Below, piece after piece: positions 41,563-52,355 of a stretch of 64,000 bases of DNA (positions within the stretch are counted from its first letter, which is position 1; every line of letters starts with the position of its first letter). The stretch spans positions 9,513,850 to 9,577,849 of the forward strand of contig OX419338.1 in assembly GCA_948470475.1 (NCBI GenBank). Direction: 5' to 3'. A program made the position numbers and the translations under genes. A model generated the notes under the pieces. The model saw nothing but the letters and a program-made list of their open reading frames with translations, was not told the DNA's origin and ran no database searches. The stretch is from Galaxea fascicularis. Taxonomy: Eukaryota > Cnidaria > Anthozoa > Scleractinia > Euphylliidae.

Positions 41563-42214
41563 TTAATTAGCGAGTCTCTTTGATACCAACTGAAATCCGT
41601 GCTTCGGGTAAAGTTTAAGCGCTGCCTCTTGTGCGCTAGTTGTTAGTAATACCACGTTTGTATAACCTACTTCTTTTGCGTAATTCAAACGTTTGTCAAG
41701 CAGTTTGTAGGCCACTCCAAGCCGACGGAACTCTGGCAAAACAGCCATTCTCCGAAGTCTTCCGACAGGTTCCCGAGCTTTTCCGAAGCTTTCATTGTGG
41801 TCGTTGTCGGGAACAAGAGCTACCATCCCAACAACATGTCCACTGATTTCTGCCACCCACATATGTACTTTCCACATCGCTAAGATCCGTGTTCAAACAA
41901 CTTTTAATATATCTTGAGAAACCAATGTGCAAGGCAGCGAATAAAGCCAGCAAAATAGCAAAAAGGAGGATAAGATAAAAGACTAAAAACCAAGAGCACA
42001 AAATAGTCATCAATGTTGTTGGTAGTGATAACGAACAGCCGTAAAGAACGGCCTGATACATAACGTCACGAACCAAGGGACCGCGCATCTCTCCCATGCT
42101 TGCTGCAAAGATGTTTCGAACCACGTGAACGTCACATGATTCGAACGTACGAATAATGACGTCAACATTTCTGTCTTTTTCTGCTGCCAACTGTGTTCGC
42201 CTGGAATGGGTCAT
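41563..42214 (-). CDS. NAT8-like GNAT N-acetyltransferase with one frameshift
   Basis: ATG 42214 starts a protein of about 217 residues, the usual NAT8/camello length. The N-terminal region (VIIRTFESCDVHVVRNIF) is followed by a hydrophobic hairpin of about 35 residues (WFLVFYLILLFAILLALF) typical of the membrane segment of this family. The GNAT core has LRRMAVLPEFRRLGVAYKLL (acetyl-CoA loop R-R-L-G-V-A) and ends YPKHGFQLV. The two halves are in different frames: one extra base near 41874-41878 in a short A run separates DLSDVE from VHMWVAEISG. A splice acceptor (TTATTCACAG) at 42230 suggests a 5' UTR exon upstream. Either a recent pseudogene or a homopolymer sequencing error. Confidence 0.78.
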
Positions 42215-42395
42215 GTCAGGTTTTATACCTGTGAATAAATCAATCAAAATTAAAAATAAATTAATAAAAATAGGCAACCAAATTAATGAATTATTTGATG
42301 AATAAATGATGGCAGAAAACGATAACAATGTTTTGTGGTTTTCCGGTTCATGACAAAAACGAGTATCTGAAATGATCCCCCAAGAGTATCAAAAT

Positions 42396-42430
42396 CAACC
42401 TCGTTCCCAGGGTCTCTCCTCTTCCCGTCC
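42396..42430 (+). repeat. Dispersed repeat fragment shared with 58881-58915
   Basis: 35 bp beginning CAACCTCGTTCCCAGGGTC is exactly reverse-complementary to bases 58881-58915. I associate this string with interspersed repeats in coral genomes, from memory. Confidence 0.8.
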
Positions 42431-42807
42431 TCTGGAGCGGGAAGGAAGTTCTATCAAAATAATACATTTTACAACAAAATTATCAAGCTTGCTCCAAGGT
42501 TTGGAAAACAAGGTATATCAAGACATGGAAATTAAGACAAAGCGGAATGTCTTAACTCTTGTCTTAGATGCCTTAGGGCTTCCAACAACCCCCCCCCCCA
42601 AAAAAAAAAAAATCCCTGGACCAAAAATTAACCCCCAAAAATATTCCATGCTGAATCTTTCAGGGTTAAAAAATTTCAGAATGGATTCATTGTACTTTAT
42701 TCGCAGAACTACGCAGCCGGGATATGCCGGCACTACCACCAGAGTGTACACTACCACAAATCCTCAGGTTGTTTTGAATACCCAAAACATCCATTCTTAA
42801 ATCAAGC

Positions 42808-42838
42808 CACACACACACACATACACACACACACACAA
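42808..42838. repeat. (CA)n microsatellite
   Basis: About 15 CA units with one interruption. Confidence 0.9.
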
Positions 42839-43228
42839 CTTGCCGAAAGGTAATTAAAAATAATTGCCAAACAGATCCTGGAATTGAAACCCAGTGAAAA
42901 CAAGAGTTCATTATATCAGAGTTGGTTATTGAACATTTTGTGTTGAATATTAAGAAAAGATAATTATTAAATAAAAGCTATGTACAGCTGTACATGAGTC
43001 AGTGCCCTCTGAGAATTCTGATCTCTCAACAGAAACTTACAGTAATTTCATAATGAAGGGTACACTGTATAACATTAGTTTAGAATTTTCACCTCTGTTG
43101 ATCTGTTTTGCCTTTAGCTTTACTCGCATGATGATGTTATTAAATCAGGATAAATTTAGGTTTGGACATGAACATGTGCATACAGACTAACTTTGACCTG
43201 TGGGGCTGAAGAATGTAGTTCTTTTTAA

Positions 43229-43602
43229 AGGGGCTCTGTCATGGGGGTTTGGCTATTTTCCGGCCCAAACGCTATTTATTGACCTTTACTTGCGCCAAAA
43301 CATTCTTTGAAATGCAGGAGAAAGATATCAATAGATTTTCTTGCAGGAAAAGTCATCCATAGTGCATTTCTGGCCATGACTTCAAGATAACAAGCAAGGA
43401 TTTGAAAAATTTAGACTAAACTTTTCAAAACAATCTACAGATGTATTTCCATCCTTATCATCCATAATAGATGAGACAGTATTTTATACAGTCTCAAGTA
43501 AATAAACTGCTTCATAATTTTTGGATTTCTCCTGATTTAAAGACACAATTTTTTTAGCAGCTTACAACAGACAGAAATACACTGTAGTATGACAGTGCTC
43601 CT
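43229..43602. mobile_element. TTAA-target MITE (Kolobok-like), 374 bp
   Basis: The ends AGGGGCTCTGTCATG and CATACTACAG-side GACAGTGCTCCT form inverted repeats (AGGRGCNCTGTCAT), each directly preceded by TTAA on the outer side (43225-43228 and 43603-43606). A TTAA duplication is used by piggyBac and Kolobok. The AGG start fits Kolobok better than the CCC start of piggyBac, but this is inference. Confidence 0.65.
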
Positions 43603-43661
43603 TTAACATGCCAACTAGAAAATAGAATGAATTATTAAAGTAATAAAAAACGCGTCGAGTG

Positions 43662-43801
43662 CATTGTTGAGTTATATAAGCATGCGGGAATTTTTAAGAA
43701 CACCAGAGAAGTGCCTAGAGAAGCATAAGCTGAAGGCGAGTACTTCTGGCACTTCTTGAGTGTTCTTAAAAATTCCCAAGTGCTTATATAACTCAACAAT
43801 G
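43662..43801. repeat. 140-bp foldback MITE
   Basis: CATTGTTGAGTTATATAAGC at the left end and its reverse complement at the right end, with GGGAATTTTTAAGAACAC also paired inside. A related segment in reverse (ATAACTCAACAGTGCACGCG) at 43910-43930 suggests a larger or second decayed copy. Confidence 0.75.
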
Positions 43802-43930
43802 TAAGAGGAACAAGTTTTTTTATTTCTTTATAAAATGTCCCAGAGATTTAAGCGAGCTTTCATACCTATTTGCTCGCGCACGAGCTTGTGACGTAGGCAG
43901 CGTGCATTATAACTCAACAGTGCACGCGTG

Positions 43931-45424
43931 TGATGTAGAGCATGTGCTTTGTCGGAGATATAATGAGCTCGATTCGACCAATCACAGCGCACGTAACTCT
44001 TCCAACATTTTTAATGATCCATATCCCATCCAGCCCTCTCACTATACACCAATGTGTATGGCTATGTATTTTCTATGGTATGTGAAAAAATAGCCATGCA
44101 AAGCTTTCTTCAAGTATACAGTATATCATAAAGTATCCAAGTTTTCATTAATTTTGGCAATGTGTGTATATAGGAGTGGCTTGTGGGATATTCAATGGCA
44201 TACCACTTTCCTTAAAACAGGGGTACCCAACAACATTACAGTTTCGATAGATATCTGTTTGGTGGAGGGTAGATCACTTTAGGTTTTTGGAGTTGATCAA
44301 AGAGTGCACTCAGATTATTGTAACTGAAATGTTGCCTAAAAGATTTAAAATGGGGAAATAATAGCCCCTGAAGTTTTCACAAGGGTTATATTTGCTGTTT
44401 TCAGCAGTCAAAAACACCAGCTAGCATTTTCAGAAAGCAAATAGTTCCCTAGAAAGTTCGTGGAAAGTTCCCTTTAACAAGGAATTTCTCAAAGGAAGAT
44501 TTTCTCTATAAAATTTTCGGTCAATTAAAATTTCAGCTGAGGAACGTGAACTGATCAAATTCGTCTAGCTAGTGGAAACATCACTTTAAACAGGCTTCAA
44601 ACACCATAAGGTACTTAAAAATGCCTCTTTACAGCTTTTGGTTGATTTGGCTTCCTGGGTGCCCTGTTAAAATAGACAGTGTGTGACATTACCTGCCTAA
44701 AATAGACTCTAGCCAAATGGTATCATTTGGTTGCCAAGCATTGATTGAGTCTTAAGACCATATAACACTCAGAGTTTGTATCAGGGAAAATGTTTTTCAA
44801 CTATGTTTTGGGATCAACTAAATTCAAAAATGGTAGAATTTCTCTTCATCAATACTATGTCCAAAACCTACTCTTTTACAGGTGGCCCAGTGGCTATTGG
44901 TTCTCAAATTTTACAACTGTTTAACCCTTGAAAAGTAATGGCAAGATTTCCACACAGCCCCAAACATTAAATTATACATGCATCACTGTCACTCGCTAAC
45001 CCAGTTCCAAAAACTAATAGAGTCTGAGTCACAAAATGAAAATCCTCATTGGGGAAGTGGTAATGAAGTATGTATGTATGGGACTGTCCAGAAATATTTC
45101 CACAAGTAATATATATATTTAGGCAAGCCTAAAATCGGAGCTCCACAGTTCTTTCCTTATTGTATGGCATTTACCAATAAAATAAAATCAATGCCAGGAC
45201 TCGAGCCAGGACTCTAGTAAGGACTTCTGTATTGTGATTATAGTTTTTACTGTTTTGCTGCAGAGCCACAGCCACCATTCAAACATGTGCTAACGTAAAT
45301 TTTCGATTTATCGTCGGCCTTTGCCACGTTGGATCAAGGGACTACATGACGGGCGTTTAGATAACGGCTTAATATGCTGTTATCACAGTATATATACTGC
45401 AACATTTTAAGCTACTAACTACGG
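43931..45424. other. No gene recognised; possible tRNA-like SINE remnant
   Basis: No coding evidence. On the minus strand near 45285-45190, GTGGCTCTGCAGC and GGCTCGAGTCCTGGC lie about 60 bp apart, recalling the A and B boxes of a tRNA-derived SINE. This is weak. Confidence 0.35.
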
Positions 45425-46525
45425 TCGGTATGCTATCACTGGCGTAAAATATTACACATATACCGACTAACAAGTTAAGCCATTAGTTACTGGCTTAAAA
45501 TATCACAGTATAAATATACCGACAAACAAGTTAAGCCGTTAGTTACTGGCTTAAAATGTTACAGTATGTAGTAAATGTGGTTCCAAATTAAGCCGTTAGT
45601 TATTAGCTTAAAATGTTACAGTATGTAATAAATGTGGTTCCAAATTAAGCCGTTAATTATTGGCTTAAAATGTTACAGTATGCAATTAATGTGGTTCCAA
45701 ATTAAGCCGTTAGTTATTGGCCTAAAATGTTACAGTATGTAATAAGTGTGGTTCCAAATTAAGCCGTTAGTTACTGGCTTAAAATGTTACAGCATGTAGT
45801 AAATGTGGTTCCAAATTAAGCCGTTAGTTATTGGCCTAAAATGTTACAGTATGGAATAAGTGTGGTTCCAAATTAAGCCGTTAGTTATTGGCTTAAAATG
45901 TTACAGCATGTAGTAAATGTGGTTCCAAATTAAGCCGTTAGTTATTGGCCTAAAATGTTACAGTATGTAATAAGTGTGGTTCCAAATTAAGCCGTTAGTT
46001 ACTGGCTTAAAATGTTACAGCATGTAGTAAATGTGGTTCCAAATTAAGCCGTTAGTTATTGGCCTAAAATGTTACAGTATGGAATAAGTGTGGTTCCAAA
46101 TTAAGCCGTTAGTTATTGGCTTAAAATGTTACAGCATGTAGTAAATGTGGTTCCAAATTAAGCCGTTAGTTATTGGCCTAAAATGTTACAGTATGGAATA
46201 AGTGTGGTTCCAAATTAAGCCGTTAGTTATTAGCTTAAAATGTTACAGTATGTAATAAATGTGGTTCCAAATTAAGCCGTTAATTATTGGCCTAAAATGT
46301 TACAGTATGTAATAAATGTGGTTCGAAATTAAGCCGTTAGTTATTGGCCTAAAATGTTACAGTGCGTAATAAGTGTGGTTCTAAATTAAGCCGTTAGTTA
46401 CTGGCTTAAAATGTTACAGTATGTAATAAGTGTGGTTCTAAATTAACCCATAAGTTACTGGCTTAAAATGTTAAAGTATATAATAAATGTGGTTCCAAAT
46501 TAAGCCGTTAGTTATTGGCCTATCA
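45425..46525. repeat. 57-bp satellite, about 19 copies, with higher-order units
   Basis: The repeat unit runs from AAGCCGTTAGTTATTGGC through TTAAAATGTTACAG to TGTGGTTCCAAATT. Two subtypes alternate (GGCTT...CATGTAGTAAA and GGCCT...TATGGAATAAG), and a four-unit block appears twice in succession. The leftmost copies (45425-45540) are diverged and contain ATATACCGAC instead of the later sequence. The array ends abruptly at 46525. Confidence 0.93.
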
Positions 46526-47765
46526 TAACGACATCTGCGTCGACATCTGTAATCTGAAGATTCGAAAGAATGCTTGCTTAACACGAGCGAAATGAAACGT
46601 TTCATTAGTTTGGGTGCATTGAGGGTAATGGCGGGGTGTTAATCAAAACAATTAGAGTCAGTGTACTATTCCAATTTCTTTTCCAGTTTTGTGGAGTTGT
46701 GTTTATAAAACAGCAAAAAACCCCTTTCCTTCTTAATTAATATCTAGAAGCAAAACTTTCCAATCCGAGACCAAACCCTGTCTCCTCATAGTATGTGTAA
46801 AAGTGCTATACAGAGTAGCTTGACTCGGGTAAATTAAACCGTTCATAGTCCTCTCAAGCAAGAAAGAGATACAATCGCACATCTTATGTAGTGTTTATTA
46901 CTTAGTTGTAAAGTGGCTTCCCAATCCCCTCGCTTTGCGATATTATCCATGCACTGTAAGTTGCACTAAATTTAGTTTCAATTAAGTAGAAGTTACTATG
47001 TTGGGGGTGTCAAACATAGGATTGTTAGTATCGTGTGCTTTATTCTTCGCTCTCTCTTAAGTCTTGCCCTGCTCAATCCTGTCTTAGAAGTTTCCATTAT
47101 TTATTGTTAGTACTTGTCTCTTTTGGAGAATTAACTTCTGATGGAAAAAGTTCGCCAGAACAGCCTGTGGTTTGAAGTGAGGTTTTAATAGGTCTTAAAA
47201 CAGTCACTACTAATTCATGAGCTCAACAACCTATCACGTCCATTTGGTCACGTGCTCGTGTTTTAAACCCTGGTAAAACACTGTCAAACTAAAATGTCTG
47301 GGGGCGGCATTTGATTTCAGTCCAAGGCGAGAGCGGGGTTAATTGTAATTTGTTTCGTTGATCATTTCTTTAAATAAGAATTTGCTCTTCATTCCACCGC
47401 GCTTTTTAGCTCAAGAAACGTCCGGTTCGAAGCCATGTGATTTTTGATGTGTCATGAATTGGTCATGCAGTCCCAAACTCTCACAATAATTCCCAAGGCG
47501 ACTGGCCACGTAATGCGTGCTTGCATCTTCAAATCCATTTGTGCAACAGGAAATTAAAATTATCACACTGGTACGCTGAACCAAAAATTATCGCCCAAGT
47601 TCGCTAAATGAACAAGCTCGCATATTCTTTAGAGATTTTCGTCTCGTGGTTTTATAACCCGATAACACACTCCCGATCGTTTATTAAACAGTACTTAACC
47701 GCTTGGCCGTCAATTAACACTCTCTAACTCTCTCCTACTTTTGTACAAACTGCGCTACTTATATC
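46526..47765. other. Non-coding stretch, no supported gene
   Basis: No coding frame or clear repeat was recognised. The right edge merges into the 5'-truncated Penelope-like fragment. Confidence 0.4.
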
Positions 47766-48086
47766 TCGCGCGAAGCCACATGCGACCAGGCCACCTATAT
47801 CGGTGAGACCGGCAGAAACTTGAACGTAAGACTGACAGAACACAAACGAGCGACGAGAAATGGTGATCTCAACAATAACATTGCTGAACACCATTTACAG
47901 ACAAACCACAGAATCGACTGGGACTCTGCTGAATGCGTTACATACAGTACTAATTACTACCAACGGATCGTACTGGAAAGCTGGTTTACTAACTTAGAAC
48001 AGACACCACTAAACCGTTGCTTACAACTTCCCGCACCTTACAAACGACTTGTCGACGACATAAACAACGGACAAACAACAGACTGA
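47766..48086 (+). pseudogene. Penelope-like GIY-YIG endonuclease domain (5'-truncated)
   Basis: The frame reads CDQATYIGETGRNLNVRLTE, matching the start of the GIY-YIG nuclease found at the C-terminus of Penelope-like retroelement polyproteins. IAEHHLQTNHRIDWDSAECV and IVLESWF follow, the latter with the catalytic-type Glu. The RT domain that should precede it is absent, so this is a dead 5'-truncated copy. It ends with a normal stop at 48084-48086. Confidence 0.75.
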
Positions 48087-48562
48087 CCGACAACGACACA
48101 CGTACAGACATTAGTCTAACAAAAGACGGATCGAAACGCACCAATCACTGTTTACAACAGACAAACAACGGACCGACTAATTTTACTAACAATACACGTA
48201 CACACATTAGACTAACAAAAGACGGATCGAAACGCGCCAATCACTGTGTAGAGTCTTCACAGCCAATGACAACTAGGCTTAACTGACAGTCGACCAATAA
48301 CATCAAGACTTCGTTGACCAATCACATCAACGACCAGAGTACTCATCTACTGACGTTACACAAATCACCTGACTCTGATGATGACTTCCGCTCAGGTTGT
48401 CGAAACGTCAGTCAATAGGGACCTTAAGAACCGACGACGAGTTCGTGGACGACGACGAAGGTAACCTGTGGGACATGGGTCGAGAACGTCGTCTTCGGCG
48501 GGAAAATTAAGTTGTTAAGAAATGGTTGACGTGAACGAAAGACAGAAAACAAAAATATATTC

Positions 48563-49721
48563 ATGGCTTCGTTCAAGGAAATGCGAGACCTGCTACTTTT
48601 GGGCTATGAAAGCGGAGACATTAATGATGAAGAGTTTCTGTTACTTTGGGAGGAATTTCTGTCAAAAAACCCTGAATTTCCGTGCGAGCAGTATCCGAGA
48701 TTCAATTTGGATGATATGAACGAGGCAGAATGTCTGGCAGAATTAAGGTTTGCGAAGCACGATATTCCCCATTTAGCAGAAGTTCTACAAATTCCTGAGG
48801 TCGTCACTTGCTATCAGGGAACAGTTTCATCTGGAATAGAAGCCCTTTGTATTTTGCTGAAAAGAGTAGCATATCCCTGCAGATACAGCGATATGATCTG
48901 GAGGTTTGGCAGACCTGTTCCAGTCTTAAGTATGGTGAGCAACCATGTACTCGACTACATATTCAACTTACACAGCCATCGCATTCTCAACTGGAATCAT
49001 AACCTACTTAGCCCTGCAAAACTTCAGGTCTACAGTGATTCGATCATTGCAAAAGGAGCTGCCCTTCAAAACTGCTTTGGATTTATTGATGGGACTGTGC
49101 GTCCCATATCGCGCCCAGGTGAACTCCAAAGAGTAGTTTATAACGAACACAAGAGGGTGCATGCGTTAAAGTTCCAATCTGTGGCCCTACCAAACGGTCT
49201 TATTGGGAACCTCTTTGGTCCAGTAGGTAAGTCTGAAACTGAATTCTTCATACACAAATGTACTTTGCTTTAATTTATAGCTTCATCTATATTTTTCAAT
49301 TTTCACAGAAGACAGAAAGCACGATTCCGAAATGCTGACAGACTCGGGTCTTCTCAATGATCTTCAGAGGCTTGCATATTCACCAGGTGGTCACCCAATG
49401 TGTGTGTATGGCGACCTGGCGTACCCATTAAGAGTGAACCTTCAGGCACCCTTCAGAAATGCTGTAATGACACCCCTAATGGAAGCTTTTAATCACAGTA
49501 TGAGTACTGTCAGAGAATCTGTTGAATGGCTTTTTAATGACATTATCAATTACTTTAAATTTATGGACTTTAGAAAGAATTTAAAGATAGGCTTGAGCAG
49601 CATTGGGAAAATGTACGTAGTTTGTGCAATCCTGAGAAATGCACTAACCTGTTTGTATGGGAACCAGAATTCTAGCTTCTTTCAGCTGGAACCACCTTCA
49701 TTGGAAGAGTACTTTTCGTAA
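48563..49721 (+). CDS. Harbinger DDE transposase (two exons)
   Basis: Exon 1 is 48563-49226 and exon 2 is 49309-49721, joined in phase 1 (donor GTAAGT, acceptor TTTTCACAG), giving 358 residues. Readthrough without splicing would end at 49273. The three catalytic positions are visible: FIDGTVRPI (first Asp), VYGDLAYPL (second Asp) and MSTVRESVEWLF (Glu). The context HDSEMLTDSGLL after the splice fits the DDE_Tnp_4 family. It cuts and joins DNA at its own TIRs with a 3-bp target, with the Myb-like partner expected to bring it to the ends. No defect was seen. Confidence 0.93.
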
Positions 49722-49797
49722 AGGCCAAAAGTAACAGACCATTTTACAGTTCTGTGCTCAGTTACCAGGCCTTTGAATAAAAGCAAGAGTGGAGCTG

Positions 49798-49907
49798 ACC
49801 TTGCTTTGATACATAACCTCACTGCTTTTCTTATGTAAATCATGTTGTACTGCTAACGAGTTTCTATTTACATAAGAAAAGTGGTGAGGTTTGTATCAAA
49901 GCAAGGT
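49798..49907. repeat. Inverted repeat between convergent Harbinger genes
   Basis: Arms 49798-49840 and 49866-49907 (ACCTTGCTTTGATAC, then TTTTCTTATGTAAAT) pair with few mismatches around a 25-bp loop. It lies in the 3' ends of both transcripts and could act in 3'-end formation; function is not shown. Confidence 0.7.
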
Positions 49908-50005
49908 TAACTCCAAAAGTACATTTGTACTGTAGCAACACTGTAACAAGCAATTAAAATGGCGTCTTTTGTTGTGTTAATCAGGCACTTTAAAAGTTGC
50001 AAGCT

Positions 50006-50730
50006 CTAAGAAGTGTTATTTGGTCCATGGAATACTTTATCAAGCAAAGACATGAGAATCTGACCCTGCTGTTGCTGTTGTTGCAAAAAAGTCATTTGGA
50101 AACTTTGAATTTGTTGCTCCTGCTTCTGTTGCTGAGCCTGGAAAAGCCTTAACATATCCTGATGTTGCTGTTGCTGCATGCTCTGCTGATCAGCCATCAA
50201 CTTCTGATAGTTTAACTTCACCTCATGATCTTTGGCTTTTTGCTCAATCTCCTGTTTCCTAAGTTCTTTTTCGTTTTCCATTTTCTCTCGTAGGTACTGC
50301 AAAGTCTCAGGTCCACTTTTTCTACTCTTTTTAACTTTTTCATCCACACCACCTTTCCTTTTCTGTGTCTCTCCCAGTCGTTCCATGGCCTTTGTCCTCT
50401 GTTCCTCTGCAGCAAGCTTTTCATTTTCTTGCTGAGCTCTTTGTCAGTTATTTCTTCCAATGCTTGGTCTAACTCGCTCTCCTCACAATCTATTCCAGAT
50501 GCACTCTCCTCCATTCTAATCTTTTCCTTAAACCTTGACTGTAGTAGGGTGAGCCGGTCTCTAACTGACCTCTTGCTTACTTTGAATGTGGGCTGCTTTA
50601 AACCATTTAAATTGATAGCAATTTTTGCCCACACCTCACCCCTCTCTTTGCTCCTGTAGGGATGTTCAAAGGGTTGTAATATCAAAACCTCTCGGCAAAG
50701 GAGGATATCATGTTTCTCACTCCATTCCAT
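50006..50730 (-). pseudogene. Harbinger Myb/SANT-like DNA-binding protein (frameshifted)
   Basis: ATG 50730 gives MEWSEKHDILLCREVL, then GEVWAKIAINLNGL and SVRDRLTLLQSRFKEK, the three-helix Myb/SANT-like pattern of Harbinger accessory proteins. After EEITDKEL (about 50440) the natural continuation (QQENEKLAAEEQRTKAMERL) is in another frame, so one base is missing or extra near 50435-50441. The second half is a Gln-rich coiled coil (QQQQ stretches) ending at 50006. The mutation may be real or a sequencing error; if real, this copy would need the protein supplied from elsewhere. Confidence 0.8.
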
Positions 50731-51099
50731 TGACTGATTCCTGAAAACAAATTTAAAATCGCGAATAAATTAAAGACATCATTCCATGGACTAGCAGAAG
50801 GTGAAATGAACGCAGAACCGTCTAATCAATCGAAGATTGGAGTAAAATGGTTGACAAGAACTTAGCATTTTGATTACGAATAAAACTACCCGGCCAGCGA
50901 GAGGTAGCAATTATTATGGATTCGAAAAAGGGGTAGGAATATAAATGAATACTAGTACATAACGTGGAAGAGTACTAGTAATAAATATTATTTGTTGCAG
51001 TATTCTGCTCCACCTTGAATCAAATCAGAGATCAATATTGACATCAAATCTATTTTAAATTGTGAAACCACAACATGCACGAAACAAACAAACATGCCA

Positions 51100-51638
51100 T
51101 TTGATTACTAACATGATAACTCCAACAGGGTTTTCATTTGAGGCCGGAGGCCGGACGTTTCGTCCGGTCGTTTGCCATTCCACGTCCGGTACTTGAGATC
51201 AATATTGGCGATTTTTTTTACTACTGTAAACATTCACGTCCGGTACTTTCAGAAGTATGTCCGCTACTTTACAAAACAGTTGAAAACCCTGCTCCAAAAA
51301 GATAAAATTCGCTGCAAAAGAATACAAATTATTATACGTACATATTCTTTGTTGTTTTCCCGCTTTGAGACATCTTTTCACGCTGCGACTCTACAAATAA
51401 AAAGAAAGGAAATTTTTATTAAAAGCGGAACAAAACAGCTTGGGAGAGAATAAAACGAGAGCAAGTTTAATTACATCACCTTTATTTCAAACAGAGCCAT
51501 AAAATGTGGAGAAAGGACGACAAAAACACTTACGTTCACTCCTCGACGGCAAAATTGCTCTAGCGACGTCCTGAACAAGGTGTGGACAACAGTGTTGTCA
51601 TGCGCAAAGGGCACTCAAGGTGTATTTACACTTCCGGT
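51100..51638. other. Harbinger right subterminal region
   Basis: No gene. A stretch with repeated CGTCCGGTACTT (51181 and 51239) and GAGGCCGGAGGCCGGACG (about 51140) recalls, in reverse, the sequence at 18209-18230 in the LRR-gene intron; it may be a separate inserted repeat. Confidence 0.45.
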
Positions 51639-51760
51639 CGTCGTCGTCCACGAACTCGTCGTCGGTTCTTAAGGTCCCTAATGTCACCACAAACAGTCCT
51701 TCTCAGGACTACACTCACCCGGACGATCGTACCTCACTTAATTATGACATGACTCCTGGG

Positions 51761-52325
51761 TTCAAACCATTTACGACATTTTGAAGGGTTTGTATGGAAT
51801 GCCATCAAACTTTGATCCTTTATATCTCTACCGGGAATTGCAATTCGGAGCTAATTTTTGGGATGAGGACGTCTTTTAGCATGCTCTATAAGAATATGGC
51901 ATCATATCCCATAATTTCAAAAATTTTATTTTTGTGACGTAATCACTTTAGAACTCTATGGTTCAGCGATGTTCCGGTCATTTCGGTAAAAACGAGAAAA
52001 GAGGAATACATCTGAAGGTGTTCCTTTTTTTCCGAGAAATTTCCAGTGGGAAGGACTGTTCCATTTGTTTTCCCACTGGAACGACCGGTATTTCCATGCA
52101 AAAGGAAAGCGCTCCTGACCTCTACGAACTAGGGGAAGTTTTAATTGGTTAATTTGTCGTATAGACCAATAGGATTGATTGTTGTGTAATATTTCTTGCG
52201 TTGTGTGACTCGTGTAACGGCCCCAGCATGCTTTGGAGCGATTAGTAGTTTCACGGAACACGTGCGGTACTGAAAAAACATGTAACTCGGTTGTTGTATT
52301 TTCCGTCCACATTAAAGGTATTACA
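51761..52325. other. Probable 5' LTR of the truncated gypsy copy, and flank
   Basis: TTTAATTGGTTAATTTGTCG to ATTAAAGGTATTACA (about 52135-52325) is likely the LTR, because it ends in TTACA immediately before the primer site. No second LTR exists to fix its start. An inverted pair TTCCAGTGGGAA/TTCCCACTGGAA lies near 52043-52079. Confidence 0.45.
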
Positions 52326-52355
52326 TTGGCGACGAGGATTCTTTTCCGAACCCGA

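Larger units (their letters stand above)
42330..43228. other. No gene; small repeats only
   Basis: Holds a 35-bp segment (42396-42430) shared with 58881-58915, a poly-C/poly-A run near 42590, and a CA microsatellite at 42808-42838. Confidence 0.5.
48417..51679. mobile_element. PIF/Harbinger transposon, near-complete
   Basis: 3263 bp bounded by inverted repeats of about 41 bp (AGGGACCTTAAGAACCGACG...) at 48417-48457 and 51639-51679, flanked by a 3-bp duplication AAT (48414-48416 and 51680-51682). It encodes the two proteins expected of the superfamily: a DDE transposase on the plus strand and a Myb/SANT-like protein on the minus strand, converging. The TIRs are nearly identical, so it is young. 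The Myb-like gene has one apparent frameshift. Confidence 0.92.
47766..51760 (+). mobile_element. Penelope-like element 3' part, interrupted by Harbinger
   Basis: The endonuclease remnant is followed by a 3' region with two copies of CTAACAAAAGACGGATCGAA and a structured end (CTGATGA...CGAAACGTCAGTCAAT). At that AAT the Harbinger element 48417-51679 is inserted, and the sequence resumes at 51680 with AATGTCACC through AGTCCTTCTCAGGACTACAC. The right limit of the Penelope tail (about 51760) is approximate. Confidence 0.65.

Noticed and set aside
45190..45285. tRNA gene
   Set aside because: Box-like motifs are present on the minus strand but no cloverleaf can be drawn; at best a SINE remnant.
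45425..46525. CRISPR-like array
   Set aside because: The repeats are contiguous 57-bp satellite units without unique spacers, in an animal genome.
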